Source: CAVVGB01 sp963747715 (GTDB lineage Bacteria > Actinomycetota > Thermoleophilia > Gaiellales > Gaiellaceae). Taken from it: DNA of 64,000 bases. Where the stretch lies: contig CAVVGB010000009.1 of NCBI GenBank assembly GCA_963747715.1, forward strand, positions 496,001-560,000, in the 5' to 3' direction. The notes below the pieces were generated by a model, which saw nothing but the letters and a program-made list of their open reading frames with translations, searched no databases and had not been told where the DNA came from. Positions 1 through 8,862 of this stretch are shown piece by piece (the stretch's first letter is position 1; each line of letters opens with the position of its first letter). Position numbers and translations under genes: made by a program.

Positions 1-26
1 GCCGATACCTCGTTCTTATCCCTGGA

Positions 27-362
27 ATGGGCAGAGAACACGAGAGAATCGCCGAGACGGAAGCGCTGTTCCGCGACGTCAACGAGCAGATCGCGGAGAC
101 CGCCGAGCGCTTCGAGGTGGGCACCGCCGACTTCTACTGCGAGTGCTCGGACGTGGGGTGCCACGACCGTGTCGAGGTGCCGCTCGAGGATTACGAGGAA
201 GTGCGAAGCGAGAGCACCCACTTCATCGTGTCGCCCGGCCATGAGGACGAGCGCGTCGAGCGCGTCCTCGCGCAGCGAGGTCGCTACGCGGTCGTGGACA
301 AGGTGCACCAGGCCGTCGCCGCCATCGTCACGCGGCTCGATCCGCGCACGAGCGAGGCCTAG
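27..362 (+). CDS. small hypothetical protein with CxCxxxxCH motif
   Basis: This 111-residue soluble protein starts at an ATG and has no signal peptide or membrane segment. The first 35 residues are acidic and helical. A YCECSDVGCHD stretch near residues 37-47 looks like a small metal-binding or redox knuckle. The C-terminal half (VSPGHE, YAVVDK) is compact. I do not recognise a named family. The stop codon overlaps that of the convergent tryptophanase gene in a shared CTAG. Function unknown. Confidence 0.75.
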   Translation: MGREHERIAETEALFRDVNEQIAETAERFEVGTADFYCECSDVGCHDRVEVPLEDYEEVRSESTHFIVSPGHEDERVERVLAQRGRYAVVDKVHQAVAAIVTRLDPRTSEA

Positions 363-1699
363 AGCGGACGGAAGCGTGCCGTGAAGTGCCGGAGCACCGG
401 CGCTTCCGACACCATCTGGAGACCGCGGACCGAATCGCCGTCGGCGAGAACCGCAGCGGCAGCGTCGCCGGCCTGCTCGAGCTGTCGCGACGTGTACACG
501 CGCCGCGGCACGGCGAGGCGGACGAGCTCGAGCGGCGGACGCCGGTTCTCCCCCGTCGCCGGGTCGCGCCCCGCCATGACCGAGCCGATCTCGACGCCGC
601 GCACGCCGCCTTCGAGGTAGAGCGCGCACGCGAGGGCCTGCGCAGGAAACTGCTCGGGCGGGATGTGCGGGAACATCGGCGTGGCGTTCAGATAGACGGC
701 GTGGCCGCCGAACGGACGCAGCACCGACGCGCCGTTCTCCCCCAGCACGTGACCGAGGTACGCGACTTGCTCGATCCGGTGACGCAGGTAGCTCGGGTCG
801 AGCACCTCGTGCAGGCCGGTCGCGATCGCCTCGAGGTCGCGGCCTGCCAGTCCGCCGTACGTCGGGAATCCCTCGAACACGATGCCGCGCGCCTGTAGCC
901 GGTGGAAGAACTCCTCGTCCTCGCGCACGGCGACGAACCCGCCGATGTTGGCGAGACCGTCCTTCTTCGCGCTCATGAGGACGGCATCCGCCTCGACTAC
1001 CATCTGCTTCGCGATCTCGGTGAGCGGCGTGTCCGCGTAGCCCTCCTCGCGCTGCTGGATGAACCAGGCGTTCTCGGCGAAGCGCGCGATGTCGAGGACG
1101 AGCTTCTTCCCGTAGTCGTGGGCGAGTTTGGTGACTTCCGCGATGTTGGCAAGCGAGACGGGCTGGCCGCCGCCCGCGTTGTTCGTCACGGTCAGCATCA
1201 CGATCGAGACGCGCTCGCCCTCGGGGCCGTCGAGGAGCCCTTCGAGCGCCGACGTGTTCATGTCGCCCTTGAACGGCTCGTCGAGGTCGGGATCGAGAGA
1301 GCCCGGAACCGGAAGGTCCAGCGCGATTCCCTTTCGCACCTCGATGTGCGCGCGCGTCGTGTCGAAGTGCGCGTTCGACGGCACGATCTCGCCCGGGTCG
1401 ATGACTGCTCCGAAGAAGATGCTTTCGGCGCCGCGACCCTGGTGTGCGGGCACGACGAGCGGGAAGCCGAGAGTCTGGTAGATCGCGTCCCGGAAGCGCT
1501 CGAAGCTTCGCGAACCGGCGTACGACTCGTCGCCCCGAAGCAGCGAGGCCCACTGCTCCTGGCTCATCGCACCCGTGCCCGAGTCGGTCAGCAGATCGAG
1601 CTCGACGTCTCGCGCCGCGAGCTGAAAGAGGTTCCAGCCGGCGTTTTCGAGCGCGCGTTCGCGCTCTGCACGCGTCGTTTCGCGAACGGGCTCCACCAT
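359..1699 (-). CDS. tnaA: tryptophanase (PLP-dependent beta-eliminating lyase)
   Basis: The enzyme cleaves L-tryptophan to indole, pyruvate and ammonia. The 446-residue protein starts at ATG 1699 (MVEPVRE); the open frame further upstream overlaps the next gene and is not family-like. The PLP lysine lies in SAKKD (residues 243-247). Further family motifs are FPTYGGL, GGHAVYL, FPAQALA and the C-terminal RHFTARF. Tyrosine phenol-lyase has an Arg in its MERG motif where this protein has VEIG, as tryptophanases do, and the His before FTARF is also tryptophanase-like. So tryptophanase is preferred over tyrosine phenol-lyase by inference. No tnaC leader or Trp permease is visible nearby. Confidence 0.88.
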   Translation of the reverse strand: MVEPVRETTRAERERALENAGWNLFQLAARDVELDLLTDSGTGAMSQEQWASLLRGDESYAGSRSFERFRDAIYQTLGFPLVVPAHQGRGAESIFFGAVIDPGEIVPSNAHFDTTRAHIEVRKGIALDLPVPGSLDPDLDEPFKGDMNTSALEGLLDGPEGERVSIVMLTVTNNAGGGQPVSLANIAEVTKLAHDYGKKLVLDIARFAENAWFIQQREEGYADTPLTEIAKQMVVEADAVLMSAKKDGLANIGGFVAVREDEEFFHRLQARGIVFEGFPTYGGLAGRDLEAIATGLHEVLDPSYLRHRIEQVAYLGHVLGENGASVLRPFGGHAVYLNATPMFPHIPPEQFPAQALACALYLEGGVRGVEIGSVMAGRDPATGENRRPPLELVRLAVPRRVYTSRQLEQAGDAAAAVLADGDSVRGLQMVSEAPVLRHFTARFRPL

Positions 1700-1742
1700 C
1701 TTGATGCGAAAGGGCTCGCGAGGAGGCCGCACTCGAACCTCG

Positions 1743-4700
1743 TTACCGCGCGACCGTGAGGAGCTCTGAGACTTGCGGCGCGGCGAGAAAGCGCTCTCGC
1801 CGCTCCTCGGAAAGACCCGCTGCGAACGCATCGACCGTGGAGCGCGCCTGGTTCGATGCAGCCTCCGCCCCGGAATCGTCGCCGACGGCGTACAGAGCCT
1901 CCGCGAGCTTGCCGGACGACCTCCAGACCGACGGTGGATGCTTGAGTGTCTCGGCCTCGGCGAGCGCCTGGCGAAGCACCTCAGCCGCACTTGCGGCGTC
2001 CCCTTGCGCCAGCAGTGTGGCGCCGATGGTCTGCCGCGCGGCGGCGACATACTTCAGCCGCCGGTAGTGCTCGGCGTGCTCGAGGGCGCCGTGCGCGGCT
2101 TCGGCGGCTTTGTCGAGCCGGCCAGCGGTGAGCTCGAGCTCCGCGGCGAGGGCCCGGATGCGCGCCGTCCAGAGCCACTGGTGCCAGCCCTTCGTCGCGG
2201 CGGCCGCCTCGAGCAGTTTCGGGAGCGTGTTTTCGGCCGCGCCGACGTCACCCGAAAGGAGGGCGAGGACGGCAAGGTCGATCTGGCCGCTCACGACCGC
2301 TCCGGCAAAGGAGATCCCGCCCGCCAAGTCGATGGCCTCGTCGTTGAGACGGCGCGCTTCGTCCAGCTCGTACAGCTCGCGGAGCGTGCCGGCCCACATG
2401 TTCAGGAGCCGTGAGGTGAAACGCGGCTGGAGCTCGAGCTCACGACCCTGCGCGGCGCCGCGCGCGAAGACCTCGAGCGCCTCCTCGTGCCGGCCGAGGC
2501 CGGTGAGCGAAAGACCGAGATCGCCGTGCCCGTTGACGACCCCGTAGACGCTGTAGAGCTCGGTGCCCACCTCGATCGCCTGGCGGGCGACCTCGACGCC
2601 GCCTTCATAGCGTCCAAGCCAGTAGTGGTGGAGGCTGTGCCACTCGAGCGCCTCCGCTCGATCGGCCCGGCGCGTGCCGGGCTTCCACAACGCGAGCGCC
2701 TCACGTCCGAGGACAAGCGCTTCCTCGACCGCTCCGTCCATCGCCGTGGCTGCCGATTGCTTGTAGAGAGCCACGGCCCGCAGCTCCTCGTCGCCGAGCT
2801 CCTCGGCCAGCCGGCCCGCTTCCACGCTGATGGCGCGCGAGCCCTCGGCGTCGGTGAGCCCCCAGAACGTGCCCTTGAAGCGGCTGTCGAGCGCTTCGAA
2901 CCGATCACGACCTTCCAGGCCGGGGATGAGCTCGTCGAGCTCGGGGAGCGCCTGCGGGAACTCGCCGGCCTGCACGAGCGTCGTCGCGCGCTCGAGGCGC
3001 AACCGGTGGCGTCGCGGGTCGTCGGCCGGAATGAGATCGAGCGCTTGCGAGTAGAGGGCGACCGCCTCCGCCTTCGCCCACGCGCGCCCGGCGACACGCG
3101 CCGCGCTGATCATGTACTCGACGGCCTTGTCGAGCTCACCCGCCTGCTCCCAGTGGTGGGCGAGGATGGACGCCGACGCGCCGATTCGCTCCCCGACGAA
3201 CTCTTCGATCTGCGTGGCGACGACGGCGTGGCGCTCGCGCCGAACGGCCTTCGGCAGCGTGCCGTACGCCACCTCGCGGATGAGCATGTGCTTGAAGGAG
3301 TACTCCTCGTCGCCTTCGAGGCGCGACGTCGGCTCGCGCCGAACGAGATCGCGGGCCTCGAGCGAGTCGAGAATCGCATCGAGCGCTCCGTCGCCGCTGC
3401 CGAGACGCTCGAGCACGCCGCGCCAGAAGAGCTTGCCGACGACGGACGCATCGAAGACGACGGCCCGCTCTTCCTCGGGAAGGCTGTCGAGGCGGGCAGC
3501 GATGATTCCGTGCACGGTCGTGGGAAGCTGCGCGAGCGAGCCTCCTCCCTGCTCGGCGAGCGATGCGGCGAGCTCCTCGATGAAGAGCGGGTTTCCCTCG
3601 GCGGTCTCCCCGAGGCGGGCGACGAGCTCGGCGTCGACGTCGACGGAGTCCTCACGCAGCAGCCGGAGCGCGAGCTCGCGTGTGTTCGCCGCGCTGAGCG
3701 GGTCGAGCGGAAGCGCGGTGTAAGAGAGCAAGCCGCCGCCCCACGTCGGCCGCGTTTGCAGGAGCTCCGGCCGCGCGAGCGCAAGGATGAGAAGGGGAAC
3801 GTCGCGCAGGCGCGCCGCCAGGTGCTCGATCAGGTCGAGGAGGCTCGCGTCGGCCCAGTGGATGTCCTCGAAGACGAGCAGCAGCGGGTGCTCTGCCGCG
3901 AGCGCTTCGACGAACCGGCGCACCGAGAGGAAGAGCACGTGCTTGTCGGGAATCGTCTCGTCGCCGAGGCCGAGGAGAGCGGCCAGATGGCGACCGACGT
4001 CGGCGCCCGCCTCCGCCTCGAACAGCCCGCCGACGGCAGCCATGAGCTTCTCGCCGGCCACCGCGGGCGCGTCACTGTCGTACACGCCCGCGACCTGCTT
4101 GACCTGCTGGCTGAGCGCGCCGTAGCCGCTCGTCTGACCGTACGGAAGCGATCGTCCTCTGACGACGGCGCCTCCGGCCGATTCGGCCAGGCGGGCCACC
4201 TCGAGCGCGAGACGTGTCTTGCCGATGCCCGGCGGGCCGAGGACCGTGACGAGGTGAGCCCTCCGCTCGCCGGTCACGCGCTCCCAGACGCCGCGCAGAA
4301 CGACGAGCTCTCCGTCACGCCCGACGATCGGCGCCGCCGGCGCGCCTTCGGGCCCGACGGTAGCGAGCTTCGTCGCCCGGTAGGCCGGGATGGGCTCTTC
4401 CGTCGACTTGATCTGGACCGGAGAGACGTCTTCGTACGCGATGGCGCGGTCGGATGCGCGGCGCGTCTCCTCCCCGACGAAGATCTCGCCCGCGGTGGCG
4501 GCGGCCTGGAGGCGCTGGGCGGCATTGACTGCGTCGCCCAAGACGGTGTCGCGCTCGTCGGGCCCTGCCGGCGCGAAGTAGACGTCGCCGGTGTTGATGC
4601 CGATGCTGAGCGCCAGTCCGCCGAACTCCTCTTCGTTGTCGACGGCGCATTGCTGCATCTCGAGGGCAGCGCGGACCGCGCGCTCCGGGTCGTCGCCGTG

Positions 4701-5090
4701 CGCGACGGGCGCACCGAACACGGCCATGAGCGCGTCCCCGATCACCTTGTCGACGAAGCCGTCGTAGCGCTCGACCACGGCGGCGAGCTTCGTCATGCAC
4801 GAGTCGACGATCTGCTTGAGATCTTCCGGGTCCTTCGTCTTGGAAATGTTCGTGAACCCGGAGATGTCGGCGAAGAGGACGGTCGCGAGGCGCCGCTCTC
4901 CGGGAAGCCGCCGCTCCGTGGCCGCGTCCCCGAGCGCGTTGCCGCAGTTGCCGCAGAACTTGGCGCCGGGGAGGTTGGTTGCGCTGCAGGTCGGGCACGC
5001 CTGCAGGAGCGACGTCCCGCAGTTCGTGCAGAAGCGCTGATCTCCGTCGTTCTCGTGCCCGCAGGCAGAGCAGCTGAAGACCTCGGCCAT
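1743..5090 (-). CDS. class III adenylate/guanylate cyclase fused to AAA ATPase and TPR domains
   Basis: This 1115-residue multidomain signalling protein begins with two zinc ribbons (CSACG..FCTNCG and CPTCS..FCGNCG, about residues 6-50). A class III nucleotide cyclase domain follows at about 65-230, with LFADISGFT and GDALMAVFG carrying the metal-binding aspartates and INTGDVYF. Next comes a STAND-type ATPase with Walker A GPPGIGKTR (about 285) and Walker B LLLVFEDIHWAD. The C-terminal half is TPR-like helical repeats. Such proteins are thought to be nucleotide-regulated signalling hubs. Whether cAMP is really made is not shown. ATG 5090 sits 31 bases from the divergent PfkB gene, so the two probably share a promoter region. 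Confidence 0.9.
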   Translation of the reverse strand: MAEVFSCSACGHENDGDQRFCTNCGTSLLQACPTCSATNLPGAKFCGNCGNALGDAATERRLPGERRLATVLFADISGFTNISKTKDPEDLKQIVDSCMTKLAAVVERYDGFVDKVIGDALMAVFGAPVAHGDDPERAVRAALEMQQCAVDNEEEFGGLALSIGINTGDVYFAPAGPDERDTVLGDAVNAAQRLQAAATAGEIFVGEETRRASDRAIAYEDVSPVQIKSTEEPIPAYRATKLATVGPEGAPAAPIVGRDGELVVLRGVWERVTGERRAHLVTVLGPPGIGKTRLALEVARLAESAGGAVVRGRSLPYGQTSGYGALSQQVKQVAGVYDSDAPAVAGEKLMAAVGGLFEAEAGADVGRHLAALLGLGDETIPDKHVLFLSVRRFVEALAAEHPLLLVFEDIHWADASLLDLIEHLAARLRDVPLLILALARPELLQTRPTWGGGLLSYTALPLDPLSAANTRELALRLLREDSVDVDAELVARLGETAEGNPLFIEELAASLAEQGGGSLAQLPTTVHGIIAARLDSLPEEERAVVFDASVVGKLFWRGVLERLGSGDGALDAILDSLEARDLVRREPTSRLEGDEEYSFKHMLIREVAYGTLPKAVRRERHAVVATQIEEFVGERIGASASILAHHWEQAGELDKAVEYMISAARVAGRAWAKAEAVALYSQALDLIPADDPRRHRLRLERATTLVQAGEFPQALPELDELIPGLEGRDRFEALDSRFKGTFWGLTDAEGSRAISVEAGRLAEELGDEELRAVALYKQSAATAMDGAVEEALVLGREALALWKPGTRRADRAEALEWHSLHHYWLGRYEGGVEVARQAIEVGTELYSVYGVVNGHGDLGLSLTGLGRHEEALEVFARGAAQGRELELQPRFTSRLLNMWAGTLRELYELDEARRLNDEAIDLAGGISFAGAVVSGQIDLAVLALLSGDVGAAENTLPKLLEAAAATKGWHQWLWTARIRALAAELELTAGRLDKAAEAAHGALEHAEHYRRLKYVAAARQTIGATLLAQGDAASAAEVLRQALAEAETLKHPPSVWRSSGKLAEALYAVGDDSGAEAASNQARSTVDAFAAGLSEERRERFLAAPQVSELLTVAR

Positions 5091-5121
5091 CGCGGTAATT
5101 CTCTCCTATGCTCGCCGCGCG

Positions 5122-5979
5122 GTGGACCGGCGCGACGTCATCGCGGTGGGCGACGTCATGATCGACGTCTCGGTCGCGGACGACGCGCTCGCGCACGGCG
5201 GCCACGTGACCGGCAAGGTGCGGATCACGGCCGGCGGATCAGCGGCGAACGCCGCGGCGTGGGCGCGCGCCGGCGGAGCGAACGCCGCGGTCGTCGGCCG
5301 CGTCGGCGACGACGTCGCCGGGAGGATGCTCCGGTCGGCGCTCGAGGGGCGCGGGATCGAGGCTCTTCTCGCAGCCGACGGAGCGAGCCCGACGGGCGCC
5401 GTGCTCACGCTCGGCTCCACGATCGTCGCCGAGCGCGGCGCCAACGCCCGCTTCTCGCCGGACGACGTACCTCCACGCCTCCAGGCAGGAGCCGTGCTCG
5501 TCTCCGGCTATGCGCTGCTCCAAGCCGACACGGAGGGCGGGGCGCTCGCCGCCCTCAAGCGGGCCGACGCGGAGTGGGTCGCGGTCGACGCCGCCTCGGC
5601 GCGCCTGCTCGACCGCTACGGCCGGGAGCCCTTCTTCGCCGCGACGAGCGGAGCGTCTGCCCTTCTTCTCAACGAGGACGAGGCCTTCGCCCTCACGGAC
5701 GAGGAGCCCGAGGGGGCGGCCAGGGCCCTCGGCGATCTCTTTCGCCTCGTCTGCGTGAAACGGGGTGCGGCCGGGGCTATCGGAGTGGTCGACGGGGAGG
5801 TGCTGCAGGCGCCCGCTCCGGAGGTCCAGGTGGTCGATGCGGCCGGGGCGGGCGACGCGTTCGCCGGCGCACTCCTCGCCGCGCTCGCCGCGGGGCGCCC
5901 ATTCGCGCAGGCGCTCGACGAAGCGGTCCGCGCGGGCTCAGCCGCCGCGGCGTCTTCGTCTTCCTGGCCGCCCGGCTAG
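5122..5979 (+). CDS. PfkB-family carbohydrate kinase
   Basis: This 285-residue ribokinase/PfkB-type sugar kinase starts at GTG 5122. The N-terminal signature is the Gly-rich ITAGGSAANAA segment near residue 35. The C-terminal signature DAAGAGDAFAG (near 240) carries the catalytic Asp and anion hole. The substrate cannot be read from sequence; ribokinase, fructokinase or ketogluconate kinase are all possible. Its stop is nested with the ftsZ stop in one CTAG, so the two convergent genes abut with no space for a terminator. Confidence 0.85.
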   Translation: MDRRDVIAVGDVMIDVSVADDALAHGGHVTGKVRITAGGSAANAAAWARAGGANAAVVGRVGDDVAGRMLRSALEGRGIEALLAADGASPTGAVLTLGSTIVAERGANARFSPDDVPPRLQAGAVLVSGYALLQADTEGGALAALKRADAEWVAVDAASARLLDRYGREPFFAATSGASALLLNEDEAFALTDEEPEGAARALGDLFRLVCVKRGAAGAIGVVDGEVLQAPAPEVQVVDAAGAGDAFAGALLAALAAGRPFAQALDEAVRAGSAAAASSSSWPPG

Positions 5980-7046
5980 CGGCGCCGCAGGAAGGACGGA
6001 ACTTCGAGCACGTCCGCGGGGAGCTCGAAGCGCTCCGAGCTCGCCGGCTCCCGCTGAGGCTCCTCCGCCGGGCGGTCCCTGCGCTCGCGCCGCAGGCTGC
6101 GGTCGAAGCCGGTCGCGATCACCGTGACGCGCACCCGGCCGGCGAGGTTCTCGTCGATGACGGCGCCGAAGATGATGTTCGCGTTCGTGTCGGCAGCGCC
6201 CGTCACGACCTCGGCGGCCTCGTTCACCTCGAAGAGACCGAGGTCGGAGCCGCCGGTGATGTTGAGGAGGATGCCGGTCGCGCCTTCGACGGAGGCCTCG
6301 AGGAGCGGAGAGGACACGGCCACGCGAGCCGCCTCGGCGGCGCGGCTCTCGCCGTCTGCCTCGCCGATTCCCATGAGGGCGGAGCCGGCGTCGGTCATGA
6401 TCGTCCGAACGTCGGCGAAGTCGAGGTTGACGAGCCCGGGGATCGTGATCAGGTCGGTGATGCCCTGGACGCCCTGGCGCAGCACGTCGTCGGCCATGCG
6501 GAAGGCCTCGATCACGGACGTCTGCTTCTCGACCACCTGGAGCAGGCGGTCGTTGGGAATCACGATCAGGGTGTCGCACTTGTCGCGCAGGTTCGAGATG
6601 CCGGTCTGGGCCTGCTCGGCCCGCTTGCGACCCTCGAAGCCGAACGGGCGGGTGACGACGCCGACGGTGAGAGCGCCGAGCTCGTCGCGTGCGATCTCGG
6701 CGATGATCGGCGCGCCACCGGTGCCGGTGCCGCCGCCTTCGCCCGCCGTGATGAAGACCATGTCGGCGCCCTTCAGCGCTTCTTTGATCTCGTCGTGGCT
6801 CTCCGCCGCCGCGCGCGCGCCGACCTCCGGATCGGCGCCGGCTCCGAGCCCTCGGCTCGTCCGCGCCCCGATGTGGAGCTTCTGGTCGGCCTCGGACATG
6901 AGGAGCGCCTGCGCGTCGGTGTTGACCGCGATGAACTCGCAGCCGCGCAGGCCCGCTTCGATCATCCGATTGACGGCATTCGACCCGCCGCCGCCGGCTC
7001 CGACGACCTTGATCATGGCGAGATACGCGCCGCTTTGATCTCTCAC
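5976..7046 (-). CDS. ftsZ: cell division GTPase FtsZ
   Basis: This tubulin-like GTPase forms the cytokinetic ring. The 356-residue protein has the nucleotide-binding GAGGGGSNAV near residue 17, the tubulin signature GGGTGTG at 104-110 and the T7-loop NLDFADV. A short variable linker leads to the conserved C-terminal peptide VLEVPSFLRRR, which normally binds partners such as SepF. It is the last gene of the dcw cluster. A 110-base gap separates it from ftsQ and could hold its own promoter. A second start at ATG 7016 (MIKVVGAG) matches the usual N terminus and is an alternative. No ftsA is present. Confidence 0.97.
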   Translation of the reverse strand: MRDQSGAYLAMIKVVGAGGGGSNAVNRMIEAGLRGCEFIAVNTDAQALLMSEADQKLHIGARTSRGLGAGADPEVGARAAAESHDEIKEALKGADMVFITAGEGGGTGTGGAPIIAEIARDELGALTVGVVTRPFGFEGRKRAEQAQTGISNLRDKCDTLIVIPNDRLLQVVEKQTSVIEAFRMADDVLRQGVQGITDLITIPGLVNLDFADVRTIMTDAGSALMGIGEADGESRAAEAARVAVSSPLLEASVEGATGILLNITGGSDLGLFEVNEAAEVVTGAADTNANIIFGAVIDENLAGRVRVTVIATGFDRSLRRERRDRPAEEPQREPASSERFELPADVLEVPSFLRRR

Positions 7047-7156
7047 GAACTCCTCCCGTCTCTGAAGCTCAACCTGAGCGTCGCCTGAGCCTATGCCCCG
7101 CTTTCCACGATGTCAACCAGGTGGTTTGCAGGGACTATGTGGACAAACCCTAAACC

Positions 7157-7945
7157 TCAACCTACGACTTGAGGGTTGTTCGCTGCAACGGGGCGTTCAG
7201 GGAGGCTGACGTCCAGATAGGCGAGAGTGGCGCGTTCCTCACCGCTGAGGGCCGACAGAACGCGGGCGGCCGCCGCCAGCTTGAGCTCGAGATCCACCGG
7301 TTCGCCGAGCCGAACCTCGGTGCTGTCGCCAACCGTGAGGATCACGTTGCCCCCGGCCAGGGCCGCGAGACGGATCCGCACCGGGAACTTCTTGTCGACC
7401 TTCGCGAGGGCGCTCAGCGGCACGCGGACGGCCGGGGCCTCGAGCGTCTTCCCCGGCGATGCGGACCGCATGCCGGCGAGCTCGATGCGCGGGTAGCTCT
7501 GCGTCTCGTCGGCGTCCGCCCTCCGCAGCACACGTCCGCGCTCGGACACGAGCCAGCGCGTTCCGCCTTGAGCCACGACGGCGACCGGCCGTTCCGCCTG
7601 GACGAAGATCGTGAGCGTGTTCGGGAAGGCGCGGTCGTACTCGGCGGAGATGACGGTCGGCAGCGACTCGACGCGCCGGACGAGATCGTCGCCGTCGAGG
7701 GCGACGAGACTCGTGCCGACGAAGCGGGCGACGGCGCTCTCCACCTCAGCCGCCGTTTCGGGCGGAGCGCCTCGGACCTCGACCTGCTTGACCGCGAACA
7801 ACGGCGTCGTGCGGGCGGCGACGTAGGCGAGGGCGACGGCCACGACGACGGCGGCCGCGATCGTCAGCGTTCTGCGCGAAGGCAGGAGCGCCGCGCGCGC
7901 AGGCAGGCGCGGGCGCGCGAGCGCAGGCGTCGTCCAATCCGCCAC
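7157..7945 (-). CDS. ftsQ: cell division protein FtsQ/DivIB
   Basis: This bitopic membrane protein connects early and late divisome parts. From GTG 7945 it is 262 residues, with a short basic cytoplasmic tail, one membrane helix (LTIAAAVVVAVALAYVAA), then a POTRA domain starting LFAVKQVEVRG and a FtsQ domain (ERPVAVV, RWLVSERGRVL). The start lies inside the murB 3' end, giving an 82-base out-of-frame overlap. No better start was found. It sits between murB and ftsZ, the usual position. Confidence 0.88.
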   Translation of the reverse strand: MADWTTPALARPRLPARAALLPSRRTLTIAAAVVVAVALAYVAARTTPLFAVKQVEVRGAPPETAAEVESAVARFVGTSLVALDGDDLVRRVESLPTVISAEYDRAFPNTLTIFVQAERPVAVVAQGGTRWLVSERGRVLRRADADETQSYPRIELAGMRSASPGKTLEAPAVRVPLSALAKVDKKFPVRIRLAALAGGNVILTVGDSTEVRLGEPVDLELKLAAAARVLSALSGEERATLAYLDVSLPERPVAANNPQVVG

Positions 7946-8862
7946 CGTTTGCAGTTCGGCACGAGGGGTCCGGGTCCTGACCGGGGGAGAGATGGGATCT
8001 CGATGGATCCCAGCAGCTGGACCTCGGGCTCGAGCCGCACGCCGAATTCCTCCAGCGCTCGACGGCGCGCCTCGGCGATCAGCGCGATGGCGTTGGCGCT
8101 CGTCGCCCCGCCCGCGTTCTCGATGAAGTTCGCGTGCTTGGGAGAGATCTGCGCCCCGCCGATCCGGTGACCGCGCAGGCCGCAGGCCTCGAGCATCCGC
8201 CCCGCGGTCAGCTCGTGGTCCGGGTTCTTGAACACGCTTCCGAAGGTGCGCTTGTTGGTGGGCTGAGCTGCTTTCCGCTGGCCCTGCATCTCCGCGACGG
8301 TCGCCCGGATGTCCTCCTCCGCCCGGCGCTCGAGCTGGAACTCCGCTCCGGCCACGATCTGTCCCCGGCGCAGGTCTGAGCGCCTGTAGCTGAGGCCGAT
8401 CTCGGCGGGAGTCATCCAGCGGGCCCCGCGCGCGTCGACCACGTGCGCGCGCGTCAGAACGCCGGCTATGTCCCCGCCGTAGGCGCCCGCGTTCATCCAG
8501 ACGGCGCCGCCGACGGTGCCAGGGATCGCGCAGACGAACTCCATCCCGCCGAGCCCGGCGGCCCGCATGCGGTGCAGGCAGACGGCGAGCGCCGTGCCGC
8601 CACCGGCCATCAGGCGGTCCTCTCCGGTCAGCGCCACGGCGAGAGCGCCCTTGAGCCGCAGCGCCACGCCGTCGAAGCCCTCGTCCGCCACGAGGAGGTT
8701 GGAGCCGAGGCCGATCGGGGCCGCGGGGATCTGCCGCTGATCGGCAGCCGTGAGCACCTCGGACAGCCCTTCGACGTCCTCGGGCTCCGCGAACCAGTGC
8801 GCCGGCCCGCCCGTCCCGAGCGTTGTGAACTTCGAGAGCTGGACGTTCTCCTTGAGCTTCAC
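7864..8862 (-). CDS. murB: UDP-N-acetylenolpyruvoylglucosamine reductase MurB
   Basis: This FAD- and NADPH-dependent enzyme reduces UDP-GlcNAc-enolpyruvate to UDP-MurNAc. GTG 8862 overlaps the murC stop as GTGA. FAD-binding motifs include TTLGTGGPA and GLGSNLLVADEG; the substrate domain shows GIPGTVGGAVWMNAGAYGG-like residues and SVFKNP. The usual catalytic C-terminal E is in FIENAGG and LEPEVQLLG. About 45 Arg-rich residues extend beyond the normal end because the stop lies inside ftsQ. The extension could be real or reflect an indel. Confidence 0.92.
   Translation of the reverse strand: MKLKENVQLSKFTTLGTGGPAHWFAEPEDVEGLSEVLTAADQRQIPAAPIGLGSNLLVADEGFDGVALRLKGALAVALTGEDRLMAGGGTALAVCLHRMRAAGLGGMEFVCAIPGTVGGAVWMNAGAYGGDIAGVLTRAHVVDARGARWMTPAEIGLSYRRSDLRRGQIVAGAEFQLERRAEEDIRATVAEMQGQRKAAQPTNKRTFGSVFKNPDHELTAGRMLEACGLRGHRIGGAQISPKHANFIENAGGATSANAIALIAEARRRALEEFGVRLEPEVQLLGSIEIPSLPRSGPGPLVPNCKRWRIGRRLRSRARACLRARRSCLRAER

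Noticed and set aside
2487..7088. A 1533-codon plus-strand open frame across the cyclase gene and ftsZ
   Set aside because: It is antisense to two clear genes and has shadow composition (Arg/Glu/Leu-rich, no domain). GC-rich codons leave long open antisense frames.
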